From: Chamaesiphon minutus PCC 6605
GTDB taxonomy: Bacteria > Cyanobacteriota > Cyanobacteriia > Cyanobacteriales > Chamaesiphonaceae
Direction of reading: 5' to 3'
DNA length: 64,000 nucleotides
Assembly (NCBI RefSeq): GCF_000317145.1
Contig: NC_019697.1
Location: forward strand, 4,724,886-4,788,885
This document shows positions 17,831-27,385 of the stretch, piece after piece. The position numbers and the translations under genes are program-made. Numbering within the stretch: position 1 is the stretch's first letter; every line of letters starts with the position of its first letter. The notes below the pieces were generated by a model. The model was not told the origin of the DNA and searched no databases. It saw nothing but the letters and a program-made list of their open reading frames with translations.

Positions 17831-18838
17831 TTACAGGAACCAACCGTAACTGTGTAGTCCTTTGCCCAACAGATTTACACCCAAATAACAAATCCACACA
17901 ACTACAAATCCAGCCGAAGCCAAAAGCGCGGGTTTGCGTCCTTGCCAACCTTTCGTAATGCGTGAATGTAAATAAGCCGCAAATACCAACCACAAAATCA
18001 ACGCCCAAGTTTCCTTAGGATCCCAGCTCCAATAAGAACCCCAAGCTTCGTTTGCCCACACACCACCTGCAATAATGCCGATCGTCAGTAATGGAAATCC
18101 CAAGCCGATAATCCGATAACTGATATTATCGAGCGTGTCAGCTAAACTTAACCGCTGCGGTGTAAGAGTGGCTGTTGCCGACATGGCCGGAAGTTCGAGG
18201 ACTGCTGTATTACCGACATCGGATTTCGAGATCGCCATCGGTTGGGCAGGACTAATTGGCTCGCTAGTTTGAGTAGCCAAACTACTAGTTAAGCGATAAC
18301 CGCTACCGCCAAACGAACTTCCGCGTAATTCGACTTCTTGACCGCGAGTGATAAACAAAAAGGCGATCGCCAAGACAGAGCCTACCAATAAGGTGGCGTA
18401 TGATAGCATCATCACGCTGACATGCATCATCAACCAGTTAGATTTTAATGCGGGTACTAGTGGTGCCGATGCCTGCATATCGTCGGGTAGTTTCAATGCG
18501 GCAAAAGCGGTAATCAACATTGCCACAGGCGCGGTGACAACTCCTACTAGCGCACTCCGACTGATAGTTTCAGCAAATAGGTGCATCGCGGTGATGCCCC
18601 AAGTCAGGAAAAATAGCGATTCGTATAAGTTACTTAGTGGAAAATAACCTGCTTCGATCCAGCGCGCGCTCAACAGAGCTGCGATGCAGAGATTGGCAAC
18701 CGCCATGCCAGTAGTGCCCAAGTTTTGCAAAAATGGAATTTTGGGAAAAGCGGCACCGACCCAATAAATTAGCATCGTTGCAAATAAGATGCCAAAAGAG
18801 ATGTTGTCCAGTTGGTTCTGGAGCGATATTAAGTTCAT
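17831..18838 (-). CDS. ccsA: CcsA-type haem handling protein for cytochrome c maturation (system II)
   Basis: The 335-residue integral membrane protein has about eight hydrophobic segments. The tryptophan-rich haem-binding motif is intact near the C-terminus ([18 protein letters not shown]), followed by the conserved His-bearing [12 protein letters not shown]. The N-terminal half contains [16 protein letters not shown], a family landmark. A non-conserved loop of about 50 residues (after [14 protein letters not shown]) separates the two halves. With CcsB (not in this window) it delivers haem across the membrane to apocytochromes such as cytochrome f and c6. Some databases call this protein CcsB. 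Confidence 0.93.
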   Translation of the reverse strand: MNLISLQNQLDNISFGILFATMLIYWVGAAFPKIPFLQNLGTTGMAVANLCIAALLSARWIEAGYFPLSNLYESLFFLTWGITAMHLFAETISRSALVGVVTAPVAMLITAFAALKLPDDMQASAPLVPALKSNWLMMHVSVMMLSYATLLVGSVLAIAFLFITRGQEVELRGSSFGGSGYRLTSSLATQTSEPISPAQPMAISKSDVGNTAVLELPAMSATATLTPQRLSLADTLDNISYRIIGLGFPLLTIGIIAGGVWANEAWGSYWSWDPKETWALILWLVFAAYLHSRITKGWQGRKPALLASAGFVVVWICYLGVNLLGKGLHSYGWFL

Positions 18839-18971
18839 ATATTAGCTATCTTGCGATCTATCGATTTGAACGTGGAAATGTAAACTGGAACTGAATCGTC
18901 GGCGTAGTCAACCGGAGGTAGTCGCGCTTGCGCTGCTAGCCGCAGCGATAACTCTCAACCGCCAACTCAAT

Positions 18972-19178
18972 TTATTCTGGCCAATCGGGAATCACCCAAA
19001 CTGGTGGAGCCGTCAATTTCTTCCGCCGCGCTTCCTCGGCGATCTCGTGCATTTTATCTAATGAAGTTTCGTTAATAAATTTGGATGCGGACTCGACGTG
19101 CGCTTGATTTTGGCAACTATCGGGCTGAATGCACCCGTTGACACAAACTTCGCTACAGTTAATTGTCTTACTTTCCAC
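18972..19178 (-). CDS. Small cysteine-containing hypothetical protein
   Basis: The 68-residue protein has four cysteines in its first 25 residues (NCSEVCVNGCIQPDSC, spacing 4-3-5), which could bind a metal or form disulfides, followed by a charged helix and a TAPPVWVIPDWPE ending. There is no signal peptide. I do not recognise the family. Length, single reading frame and the Cys pattern argue it is real. Confidence 0.6.
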   Translation of the reverse strand: MESKTINCSEVCVNGCIQPDSCQNQAHVESASKFINETSLDKMHEIAEEARRKKLTAPPVWVIPDWPE

Positions 19179-19558
19179 TGGATCTAGATCGAGAATTTAT
19201 AAAGTTATTAATATTTTAGCTCAATTACCACTGTGCCCTCGGTGGGGATCTCTCTATCGATCGAGTGATGGGTGTGGGGAGCGGGGAGACAGGGGAGTGG
19301 AGGAGCGGGTACCACCTTAGGGCGATAGCGTCTTGCTCTTAACATTTAACAAGGCTCGAACTCCACTGGTTCAACACTGGTATCAGTTGGTATGAGTCTA
19401 AACTCACTATTGTCCGTGATGCTGTGCGCTCTTATCTGTCTGCGCCTTAGTTTGTGCTTTCTGCAACTGCGTAACGCCTAAGTCATAAAAAAAGAGACTG
19501 TACGCAGATTGTTACAGTCTCCTAAAACTATTTAACGATTACTTTCTAGATCGCAGTC
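19179..19558. other. Intergenic region with possible coding remnant
   Basis: From 19349 to 19450 a short plus-strand frame reads LHWFNTGISWYESKLTI and later RDAVRSYLSAP before a stop. It has the look of a C-terminal end of a larger protein, possibly a transposase, but it has no start and I cannot name it. A GC-rich purine run (GGGGAGCGGGGAGACAGGGG) precedes it. Confidence 0.35.
19487..19521 (-). terminator. Rho-independent terminator of rnj
   Basis: GAGACTGTA (19494-19502) pairs with TACAGTCTC (19513-19521). Read on the minus strand the stem is followed by a run of seven T's, placed 38 bases after the rnj stop. Confidence 0.88.
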
Positions 19559-21376
19559 TTAAGAACCAACTTTAGCCGTCGAGCGTTGTTTGCGACGACC
19601 GACTGGTACTGCATTATTTTGATTCGCACCCGCATCTTCAGGCGACTGCATCATTAATACTAACAACGGACGACTTTGGAGTTCGCGACGGACTAAGCGT
19701 TGGAGCGCAGCTTCTAATTCGATTTGCAATCCAGTCCAGTCTACATCGACTTGGCCGGATTCAAAGGTGCGGGCGAACCGTCCCCACCGATCGATCAGCG
19801 TATTTTCGATCGTTTTTTGAATCAAAGCAGCGACTAATGACTGCTCGACACCAGTGACGACACCACGCAGGTTGACCTGTGGTTTGACCATCATTTTACC
19901 ATCCATGCCGATCGCGACTGCTACAGTTACGACGCCATCGCCAGCAAGCTGTTTGCGCTCTTCCATGACTTGTGCTTGGTCGTGGACGATCCCAGCATTA
20001 TCGACGAGTTGAACTCCCGAAGGTACCTTACCATTCTTGCCGATACTATTTTCGGTCAGTTCGACAATGTCACCATTATCGATAATCACCATATTTTCAG
20101 CCGGAATGCCCATACTTTGAGCGGTTTGGGAGTGCTTGATGAGCATCCGGTGTTCGCCATGAACGGGGATAAAGTATTTCGGACGGGTGAGGCTGAGCAT
20201 CAATTTCTGGTCTTCCTGACAGCCGTGTCCAGAAACGTGAATGCCTTTGTCGCGCCCGTAAATGACGTTAGCACCTTGCATCATCAATTTATCGATCGTG
20301 TTGACTACAGCAATCGTATTGCCCGGAATTGGGTTAGCAGAGAAGATAATTGTATCGCCTTTACGAATCCGCACTTGACGGTGTTGACCGTTGGCAATCC
20401 GCGTCATGGCGGCGAGGGTTTCACCCTGAGAACCTGTAGTTAGGACTAATACTTTATCATCAGGGAGATGGTTTGCTGATTGCAGTGGCTCAAACACATC
20501 ATCGGGACAGTTAATGTAGCCTAAGTTGCGAGCGTGAGCGATCACGTTGAGCATCGATCGACCGACAACGCAGACTTTGCGATTGTACTTCATGGCTAGC
20601 TCGATCGTCATATTGATCCGGTGGACGGATGACGAGAAGGTAGTCACCATCACTCGACCTTTGGCTTGCGAGATAAACCTGTCGAGGTTGGGGAAAACGG
20701 AACGTTCGGAAGGTGTAAAGCCAGGGATCTCAGAGTTGGTAGAATCGCTGATCAAACACAGGACGCCTTTTTCACCATGCTCGGCAAGCTTGGCATAATC
20801 GTAAGCTTCGCCATCGACGGGGGTATGGTCGAATTTAAAGTCGCCTGTATGGATGACTACGCCGACGGGAGTATGTAGCGCAACTGTAAAGCTATCGGCG
20901 ATCGAGTGGGTATTGCGAATGAACTCGACAAAGAAGGATTGACCGATGCGGACGATATCGCGCGGGGCGACTGTTTTAATTTTCGTGCGATCGGCGACGC
21001 CTGCTTCTTCAAGCTTACCTTGCAACAAGGCCATAGCTAGGCGAGGGCCGTAGATGACGGGGATGTCAAATTGCTTGAGGTGATAGGGAATCCCACCGAT
21101 ATGATCTTCATGTCCGTGGGTGACGATCATCCCTTTGATTTTGTGCTGATTTTCCCGCAGATAAGTCATATCTGGCAAGACGATATTGATACCGTGCATA
21201 CCATCGGTAGGGAATGCCAAGCCTGCATCTAGCAATAAAATCTCATCGTTTATTTCAAAGACGCAGGTGTTTTTACCAATTTCATGCAAACCACCCAATG
21301 GAATCACTTTTAGAGTTGGTTCGGATGAATTTTTGTTGGCTACGGGGGTGGTGGATGATTTAAGAATTGGACTCAT
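19559..21376 (-). CDS. rnj: Ribonuclease J
   Basis: The 605-residue protein has the metallo-beta-lactamase/beta-CASP fold: VTHGHEDHIGG at residues 85-95 supplies the zinc ligands, LISDSTNSE and the beta-CASP segment TFSSSVHRI follow, then VLTTGSQGE and the late VSGHGCQED and PVHGEHRML His motifs. The C-terminal part (residues 450-560) matches the RNase J domain. RNase J is the main 5'-3' exonuclease and endonuclease for mRNA turnover in cyanobacteria alongside RNase E. It is the last gene of the minus-strand series asd-dapA-rnj, but 600 bases separate it from dapA, so it may have its own promoter. Confidence 0.96.
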   Translation of the reverse strand: MSPILKSSTTPVANKNSSEPTLKVIPLGGLHEIGKNTCVFEINDEILLLDAGLAFPTDGMHGINIVLPDMTYLRENQHKIKGMIVTHGHEDHIGGIPYHLKQFDIPVIYGPRLAMALLQGKLEEAGVADRTKIKTVAPRDIVRIGQSFFVEFIRNTHSIADSFTVALHTPVGVVIHTGDFKFDHTPVDGEAYDYAKLAEHGEKGVLCLISDSTNSEIPGFTPSERSVFPNLDRFISQAKGRVMVTTFSSSVHRINMTIELAMKYNRKVCVVGRSMLNVIAHARNLGYINCPDDVFEPLQSANHLPDDKVLVLTTGSQGETLAAMTRIANGQHRQVRIRKGDTIIFSANPIPGNTIAVVNTIDKLMMQGANVIYGRDKGIHVSGHGCQEDQKLMLSLTRPKYFIPVHGEHRMLIKHSQTAQSMGIPAENMVIIDNGDIVELTENSIGKNGKVPSGVQLVDNAGIVHDQAQVMEERKQLAGDGVVTVAVAIGMDGKMMVKPQVNLRGVVTGVEQSLVAALIQKTIENTLIDRWGRFARTFESGQVDVDWTGLQIELEAALQRLVRRELQSRPLLVLMMQSPEDAGANQNNAVPVGRRKQRSTAKVGS

Positions 21377-21978
21377 TTAGATAAACTTAGATAGTTGGAT
21401 GAATTTTAAACAAAACTGTTCGAGTCGATTTTTTAATCGGTTGCAATTAACTTAATTTGCTGTCCGACTTTGATAATGTAAATCGAATTTTTATATGTAG
21501 TCGATCGCCAGATCTGTTTTCGCTCTCAGATCCCGGACAAACGAAACTTATTTCCTTAATGAAAATTGCTACAATCCGGAATCTAACGACTGCTACTGTT
21601 GACTACAATACTCTATCCTCAAGAGAAAACAGGTAAGACAACTTGCTAAAACTATGCGCTGGAAATTTGCACTTGCTACTATTAAACTAACTGAATATTT
21701 ATCGTTCTAGGTCGAGAGTATTGGAATTCGCTCTTGTGTCGATCTAGTTCTGATTTTTAATGATACCGATCGGGCTTGACTCGATCGACCTGACAAAGTT
21801 GATGCTGCTAACTTGTCAAATTTTAACCTTGCAGCTTTAGAAGCTCGTGGATATTTTTCTCCGTTACCTTAGTTGTATCATAATATTTGTAATGGGTCAA
21901 TCGTTGGCGTAGCCTACCGGAGGTAATCGCCGATTGTGGTAATTACTACCTGAGTCGATCGAGGGTGAAATTAAATCG
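21377..21978. other. 602-bp gap between dapA and rnj
   Basis: It holds a copy of repeat R9 at 21904-21932 (GGCGTAGCCTACCGGAGGTA) and otherwise AT-rich sequence that should include the rnj leader and promoter. No believable gene. Confidence 0.6.
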
Positions 21979-22875
21979 TTATTTTGCTATTTTAAGTAGT
22001 CCTTGTTGTTGGAGCAACTGCTGGAGCTGCGGCAATAATTCTGAGGGTAACTCGCACATTGGCAATCTCAGTCCGCCGACTTCCCAACCTTGCAATTTTA
22101 AAGCTGCTTTAATTGGCATTGGATTTGGTGCGAAAAACAGCCCTTTGAATAGAGGGAGCATTTTGATGTGCATCTGAGTCGCAAGCTGGTTGTGTCCCGA
22201 TTCAAAAGCCGCAACCATCGCCTGGATTTCTTTCCCGACTAAATGACTGGCAACGCTGACTACTCCATATCCGCCTACTGACAGCATTGGTAATGTCAAC
22301 GAATCATCACCAGAGTAAATTTTAAAATTTGGTGGTGTGAGGCTGCGAATCTGACTGACTATATCTAGATTACCCGTAGCTTCCTTAATTGCTACAATTC
22401 CATCTAGTTTAGCTAATTTAGAGATCGTCTCTGGCTCTAAGTGTTGCCCCGTCCGACCGGGGATATTATAGAGCATCATCGGTAAGTCACAAGCTGACGC
22501 GATCGCCTCGAAGTGCTGGTACAAACCAATCTGTGGGGGTTTGTTATAGTAAGGTACCACTTGCAAACTTCCATCTACTCCTAGTTTAGCAGCTTTTTGA
22601 GTGGCTTCGATCGCCTCGCTAGTAGAATTTGACCCCGTACCCGCAATTACTTTGACTTTGCCCGCTACCGCCTTTTGCACGACTTGAAATAGTTCGTACT
22701 CTTCTTCCCAACTCAGTGTCGGCGACTCGCCTGTCGTCCCGCAGACGACAATGCCATCCGAACCATTTGCCGCTAAATGCGCGGCTAATTTCTCGGCTTC
22801 GGCGTAGTGGACGTTCCCTTCGAGATCGAAAGGTGTAATCATGGCCGTGATGACTCGTCCGAAATCGATTGTCAT
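21979..22875 (-). CDS. dapA: 4-hydroxy-tetrahydrodipicolinate synthase
   Basis: The 298-residue protein is full length with GTTGESPTL at 46-54, the catalytic Tyr in LYNIPGRTG (Tyr136) and the Schiff-base Lys in AIKEATGN (Lys164). It condenses pyruvate with aspartate semialdehyde, the first step committed to diaminopimelate and lysine. The enzyme just upstream on the same strand, Asd, makes its substrate; the 261-bp gap between them contains repeats R8 and R4. Confidence 0.97.
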   Translation of the reverse strand: MTIDFGRVITAMITPFDLEGNVHYAEAEKLAAHLAANGSDGIVVCGTTGESPTLSWEEEYELFQVVQKAVAGKVKVIAGTGSNSTSEAIEATQKAAKLGVDGSLQVVPYYNKPPQIGLYQHFEAIASACDLPMMLYNIPGRTGQHLEPETISKLAKLDGIVAIKEATGNLDIVSQIRSLTPPNFKIYSGDDSLTLPMLSVGGYGVVSVASHLVGKEIQAMVAAFESGHNQLATQMHIKMLPLFKGLFFAPNPMPIKAALKLQGWEVGGLRLPMCELPSELLPQLQQLLQQQGLLKIAK

Positions 22876-22909
22876 GGGATAGGGATTAGGGGATAGGGAT
22901 TAGGGGGTA

Positions 22910-23071
22910 GCGGATGCGCGAAAAGTTGGGTTTCCCAATGATTGAGCGCACCAAGCAGGGATTAGGGCATTTGCAGGAAGGAAGATTAGAGTAACCAGAT
23001 CTGTAGGGGCGAGTTTATGCCATAACTTACAGATAATTTTAAAAATCTAATTCAAACCCGTCCTCCCCACT
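22910..23071. repeat. Repeats R8 and R4 between asd and dapA
   Basis: 22910-22960 (GCGGATGCGCG ... TTTCCCAATGATTGAGCGCACCAAGCAGG, shortened) matches 61415-61462. 23001-23071 (CTGTAGGGGCGAGTTTATGC ... AAACCCGTCCTCCCCAC) matches two copies between chlL and chlN at 32402-32486 and 32530-32600. Confidence 0.65.
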
Positions 23072-23136
23072 AGCAGTCTTAAGTATCGAGATTTATGCCA
23101 GAATCTATTTGGCCCGATCGCAATGTTTTCATTCGA

Positions 23137-24162
23137 CTACTTCCGCTTGAGCCAATTGTTCTCGATGAGTAGCTCGGCAATTTGGACGGCATTGAGAGCT
23201 GCACCTTTGCGGATTTGGTCACCGCAGAGCCATAATTCTAGCCCATTGGGGTGCGAAATATCGCGACGGATGCGTCCGACGAGCACTTCATCTTTACCTG
23301 AAGCATCGATCGGCATCGGAAAATAATTGGCACTCCAATCTTCGACTAATTTTACACCTGGAGCGTTGGCTAAAATCGCTCTGGCTCGCTCTGGATCGAA
23401 GGGTGCGGCAAATTCGAGGTTGATCGCCTCGGAGTGCGCGCGGAGGACGGGTACGCGGATGCAGGTAGCCGTAACGCGCAAATCTGGGGCACCGAAAATT
23501 TTGCGGGTTTCGTTAACCATCTTCATTTCCTCTTCACAGTAGCCGCGATCGTCGATCGGGGTATTGTGGGGAAATAAATTAAACGCTAACGGATAGGGGA
23601 AAATTTCCGGCTTAGGTGTTTTGCCGTCTAGGATATCCCGACTTTGGGTTTCCACTTCTGCCATCGCTCTGGCACCCGCACCGCTAGCCGATTGGTAGGT
23701 AGCCGCCACAACGCGTTGAATCGGCTGAACTTGATGCAGCGGATAAATCGCCACCGCCATCAAAATCGTCGTACAGTTGGGATTGGCGATAATCCCCTGA
23801 TGCTCCGCTGCCGCATGAGGATTTACCTCGGGAATGACTAAGGGTACATCTGGGCGCATCCGAAAAGCACTGGAGTTGTCGATTACTACCGCGCCAGCCG
23901 CGACAGCTTGGGGAGCCAAAGCTTTCGATGTCGAGCCACCAGCAGACGCCAGCACGATATCGATCCCCTCGAAAGAGCGATCGTCAACGCACTCTACCGT
24001 AATTTCCGCACCTTTGAACTTTAACTTGGTTCCCGCTGACTTCGGCGAAGCAAACAGTCGGAGTTCGGCAATCGGAAAATTGCGACTTGCTAGTAATTCG
24101 ATTAATTCGGTACCGACAGCGCCTGTCGCCCCTAAAATAGCTACACGATATCGCTCGGACAA
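23137..24162 (-). CDS. asd: Aspartate-semialdehyde dehydrogenase
   Basis: The protein is 341 residues from a TTG at 24162. That start is chosen because GGAGGT sits seven bases upstream of it and because the resulting N-terminus, SERYRVAILGATGAVGTE, is where family members begin; a GTG five codons earlier would put the Shine-Dalgarno sequence inside the gene. The NADP site GATGAVG, the catalytic Cys in ANPNCTT (about residue 130) and the late His region (LRAHSEAINLEF) are present. It reduces aspartyl phosphate to aspartate semialdehyde for lysine, threonine and methionine. It is divergent from tig. Confidence 0.95.
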   Translation of the reverse strand: MSERYRVAILGATGAVGTELIELLASRNFPIAELRLFASPKSAGTKLKFKGAEITVECVDDRSFEGIDIVLASAGGSTSKALAPQAVAAGAVVIDNSSAFRMRPDVPLVIPEVNPHAAAEHQGIIANPNCTTILMAVAIYPLHQVQPIQRVVAATYQSASGAGARAMAEVETQSRDILDGKTPKPEIFPYPLAFNLFPHNTPIDDRGYCEEEMKMVNETRKIFGAPDLRVTATCIRVPVLRAHSEAINLEFAAPFDPERARAILANAPGVKLVEDWSANYFPMPIDASGKDEVLVGRIRRDISHPNGLELWLCGDQIRKGAALNAVQIAELLIENNWLKRK

Positions 24163-24183
24163 GAAAGCTACCTCCACTGATAT
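24163..24183 (-). promoter_or_regulatory. Strong ribosome-binding site deciding a TTG start
   Basis: On the minus strand GTGGAGGTAGCTTTC precedes the TTG at 24162. The GGAGGT core is spaced seven bases from TTG, which fixes the start of asd. Confidence 0.7.
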
Positions 24184-24592
24184 TATCTAAAAATTTTACC
24201 CGCATTTCAGCGGTGCCCTCAGCCTGACGGATCTCAGGTACGCATCGATCGTCGATCTATAAATCATCGATCCGCACATCGCTCGAATATCTAATGCCCA
24301 ACACTCTAAATCGCAAATCCCCCGTCTTAAATACCTAATACCGAACGGCAATGTACTATCATCAAATAGGTGAATCGTGCAGATAAACTTGGCATTTTAG
24401 ATAAATAATGCGTCTATAGCAACCTACTCTAGGTAGCGGGCTTGCAGTGCGACTTTGCCTTGCTGCAAGCAGTTAAGTCGAATTGTATGCTACCTTTAAC
24501 GATCTCACTGGCTATAGACCTAAGCATATCATAAGTACGCGATTTCCCAGCCCATTACATATCGTCATTGACTGTTGTCGGACATACACATC
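24184..24592. other. Divergent promoter region between asd and tig
   Basis: About 400 bases with no gene. A GC-rich hairpin-like segment lies near 24420-24500 (GTAGCGGGCTTGCAGTGCGA ... TTGCTGCAAGCAG). Promoters for asd and tig must be here, but I cannot pick convincing boxes. Confidence 0.5.
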
Positions 24593-25981
24593 ATGAAAGT
24601 TACCCAGGAAAAACTCGAACACAGCCGGATTGGTTTGCAGATAGAAGTAACCGGAGACCAAACGACTAAATACTACGAACAGGCAATTAAAAAACTGACT
24701 ACCAGTGCCAATATTCCTGGGTTCCGCAAGGGGAAAATCCCAAGACAAGTCATCTTACAACGGATGGGTCAAACTCAGGTCAAAGCAATGGCCCTCGAAG
24801 CATTGCTCGAACCATCAATAAATCAAGCCATCGAGCAAGAATCAGTCCCCGCGATCGGTAATTACCAGATTACATCCGATTTCGACAAATTACTCGAAAC
24901 CTACGTCCCCGGACAAGCTTTGACTTTTGGGGCGACAGTAGATGTTCCACCCACAGTAACCTTAGGTACTTATACCGGATTGGCTGTCAAAGCCGAAGAA
25001 ATCGTTTACGATCCCGCCCAAGTAGATGATTTTATCGATCGCCAACGCCGTGAAAAAGCCACGACAGTTCCCGTTGTCGGACGTGCGGCCAAGCTGGAAG
25101 ATATTGCTGTAGTTGACTATGAGGGCAAACTCGCCGACGGTACGCTCATCGATGGTGCTCAAGCTGACGATTTTGACATCGAATTATCTGAAGGTAAATT
25201 CATTAGCGATCTCGTCCATGGCATTGTCGGCATGAATGTCGGCGAAACTCGCGAAGTAAATGTGACTTTTCCCGCCGATTATCCGCGCGAAGATTTGGCC
25301 GCCCAACCCGCGATTTTTAATGTCGTCCTCAAAGATCTCAAAGAGCAAGAATTACCTGCCTTAGACGACGATTTTGCCAAAGAAGCAAGTGATTTTGACA
25401 CCCTAGCAGAATACCGCGAATCGATCGTCACGCGGTTCCAAGAACAAGCTAAAAAATCTACCGACCAAAATATCACCACCGCGATCGAAACTGCCCTGAT
25501 TGACGTCGCCGAAGCAGATTTGCCAGAGACAGCCATCGAGCGGGAAACGATGAACATCCTCAACCAAATGGCCAACCAATTCAGTCAATATGGGATGGAT
25601 GTCAATAAACTCTTCACGCGGGAAACAATTCCCAAAATGAAGGAAAATTGCCGCCCCGATGCCATCTCCAACATCAAACAGCAACTCGCGATCGCCGAAA
25701 TCGCCAAACGTGAGAACATTACTGTTGGCGACGAAGACATTGCGGCCAAAATGTCGGAAATTATTCCCCAATTAGCTGGTGAAAATATCGATGAAAATCG
25801 CTTGCGCAGCTTCATTACCGAAGATCTTCAAAAAGAGAAAACGCTCGAATGGCTCAAAGAACATGCCAAGGTAGAATTAGTCCCCGAAGGCTCGTTAAAA
25901 GCTACCGTTGAAGACGACGAAGCTACCAGTGCAGGCGAATCTGAAGCGATCGATATTTTAGCCGAAGCTGTAGCTGAATAA
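24593..25981 (+). CDS. tig: Trigger factor
   Basis: From the ATG at 24593 the protein is 462 residues (an in-frame TTG at 24575 is less likely). The N-terminal ribosome-binding signature is present as NIPGFRKGKIPRQVI (usual G-F-R-x-G-x-x-P), the FKBP-type prolyl isomerase domain covers about residues 155-245 (VVDYEGKLADG, FPADYP), and the helical chaperone domain fills the rest. The tail is acidic (EDDEATSAGESEA). It binds nascent chains at the ribosome exit. The order tig-clpP-clpX on one strand is conserved in many bacteria, but here a terminator-like hairpin and over 500 bases lie between tig and clpP. Confidence 0.96.
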   Translation: MKVTQEKLEHSRIGLQIEVTGDQTTKYYEQAIKKLTTSANIPGFRKGKIPRQVILQRMGQTQVKAMALEALLEPSINQAIEQESVPAIGNYQITSDFDKLLETYVPGQALTFGATVDVPPTVTLGTYTGLAVKAEEIVYDPAQVDDFIDRQRREKATTVPVVGRAAKLEDIAVVDYEGKLADGTLIDGAQADDFDIELSEGKFISDLVHGIVGMNVGETREVNVTFPADYPREDLAAQPAIFNVVLKDLKEQELPALDDDFAKEASDFDTLAEYRESIVTRFQEQAKKSTDQNITTAIETALIDVAEADLPETAIERETMNILNQMANQFSQYGMDVNKLFTRETIPKMKENCRPDAISNIKQQLAIAEIAKRENITVGDEDIAAKMSEIIPQLAGENIDENRLRSFITEDLQKEKTLEWLKEHAKVELVPEGSLKATVEDDEATSAGESEAIDILAEAVAE

Positions 25982-26011
25982 ACTCGATTCGATCGAGACA
26001 GTTAATACCTC

Positions 26012-26047
26012 AATGTGAGATTAAAGAGCGATCTTTAATCTCACATT
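26012..26047 (+). terminator. 16-bp perfect hairpin after tig
   Basis: AATGTGAGATTAAAGA and TCTTTAATCTCACATT pair perfectly around GCGA. It starts 30 bases after the tig stop. The T-run is absent, so it may terminate weakly or protect the 3' end. Confidence 0.65.
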
Positions 26048-26298
26048 AATACAGCAGTCCGATCCGATTGGATCTCGCATCGAACTGAGCGGCTGCATCA
26101 ATTAGTAAATAAATAGCTCTAGATCGTAGCGCGGACGAGCGAATTAATACATTTTTCCTAGAGAACAATTAGAGATTGAATATCCAAAGCGAGCAAAATT
26201 TATACTAGTACTATGCGGCAGAAATTAACTAACCATTTCCTTCCCCGCTGTCTTGATGCGCTAACCCGTCGGGAAACAAAGGCGTGCGCAAATCGCTC

Positions 26299-26342
26299 GC
26301 TCCCCGCAAAATATTAACCTTATTTACGCCGCAGACTACTAG
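26299..26342. repeat. Repeat R5, copy 1
   Basis: CGCTCCCCGCAAAATATTAA followed by CCTTATTTACGCCGCAGACT and ACTAG. Near-identical copies are at 37050-37093 and 46331-46373, all intergenic and on the same strand. Confidence 0.75.
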
Positions 26343-26453
26343 TTCTGCAACGGCTGCTCCGATCGCGATAAAATCGACGTAACTCACGCATCCAGTCAGG
26401 TTTACCGAACGTATTACCCCTGCGTTGGGGCACAACATTATCTAAGAGATTGG

Positions 26454-26459
26454 TATAAT
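26454..26459 (+). promoter_or_regulatory. Candidate -10 box for clpP
   Basis: A perfect TATAAT lies 68 bases before the clpP start. No good -35 box is at the right distance, so activity would depend on another factor or sigma type. Confidence 0.35.
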
Positions 26460-26526
26460 CCAATTAAATAGGTGAAAAAATCCCACCTGTACGACATTCT
26501 CACTTTTCTTTTACAGGTATTCCACC

Positions 26527-27174
26527 ATGCTTGCATCAAATTCTAGCTACGGGTCGATTACTAGTTACAATCGCAGCGAAATCTTTGCCAGTACCAATGT
26601 GGTACCGATGGTGGTAGAACAATCGGGGATGGGCGAACGCGCCTTCGATCTCTACTCTAGATTATTACGCGAACGAATCATTTTCTTGGGCGGTGAAGTT
26701 AACGACGGTGTTGCCGATACCCTCGTCGCTCAAATGCTCTTCCTCGAAGCAGAAGATCCCGAAAAAGATATCCAACTATATATCAATTCTCCTGGTGGAT
26801 CGATTACAGCAGGGATGGCAATTTATGACACCATGCAGCAAATTCGTCCCGATGTGGCCACTACTTGCTATGGTTTGGCTGCCAGTATGGGCGCGTTTTT
26901 ATTAGCTAGTGGCGCACCGGGCAAACGCAGATCCTTGCCTAATTCGCGGATTATGATCCATCAACCGTTAGGTGGTGCCCAAGGACAAGCCGTAGACATC
27001 GAAATTCAAGCACGGGAAATCTTATATCTCAAAAATCATCTTAACGGTTTGCTCGCCTATCATACCGGACAACCGATCGAGCGCATTGCTGAAGATACCG
27101 AACGCGATTTTTGGATGTCCCCCGCTGAGACTCAAGCTTATGGCTTAATCGACGAAACCATCGAGCGTACTTAG
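26527..27174 (+). CDS. clpP: ATP-dependent Clp protease proteolytic subunit
   Basis: The 215-residue serine protease has its triad at Ser120 (GLAASMGAF), His145 ([10 protein letters not shown]) and Asp194 (TERDFWM). The substrate-binding INSPGGS loop is at 86-92. The N-terminus runs about 27 residues beyond the mature-looking [16 protein letters not shown], probably a propeptide that is cleaved. Cyanobacteria have several ClpP and ClpR paralogues; this clpX-linked one presumably assembles with ClpX from the next gene. 211 bases separate them. Confidence 0.96.
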   Translation: MLASNSSYGSITSYNRSEIFASTNVVPMVVEQSGMGERAFDLYSRLLRERIIFLGGEVNDGVADTLVAQMLFLEAEDPEKDIQLYINSPGGSITAGMAIYDTMQQIRPDVATTCYGLAASMGAFLLASGAPGKRRSLPNSRIMIHQPLGGAQGQAVDIEIQAREILYLKNHLNGLLAYHTGQPIERIAEDTERDFWMSPAETQAYGLIDETIERT

Positions 27175-27385
27175 GTAATATTGTCAGCGATCGCCTACAG
27201 AATCATAATGCGTTCGCTCGATCGACGATCTCATCGAGCAATTAAATATATAATGTAGCGATCGTCTTCCACTATTTTCGATCTAATCGATCGTTGACCC
27301 CGAATCTCAGGCAAACGCTAATCGAGCACCGAGTTCCCGATCGCCGATCTTACTCTATCTTGCTTCACGAGGCACGCTCACTAAT

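Larger units (their letters stand above)
26048..26526. other. tig-clpP intergenic region
   Basis: Besides repeat R5 and the TATAAT box it holds no gene. A minus-strand frame at 26229-26438 crosses the repeat and is rejected. Confidence 0.55.

Noticed and set aside
26229-26438. Minus-strand 69-codon frame in the tig-clpP gap
   Set aside because: It runs across an R5 repeat copy, shows no family resemblance, and lies in what should be clpP regulatory DNA.
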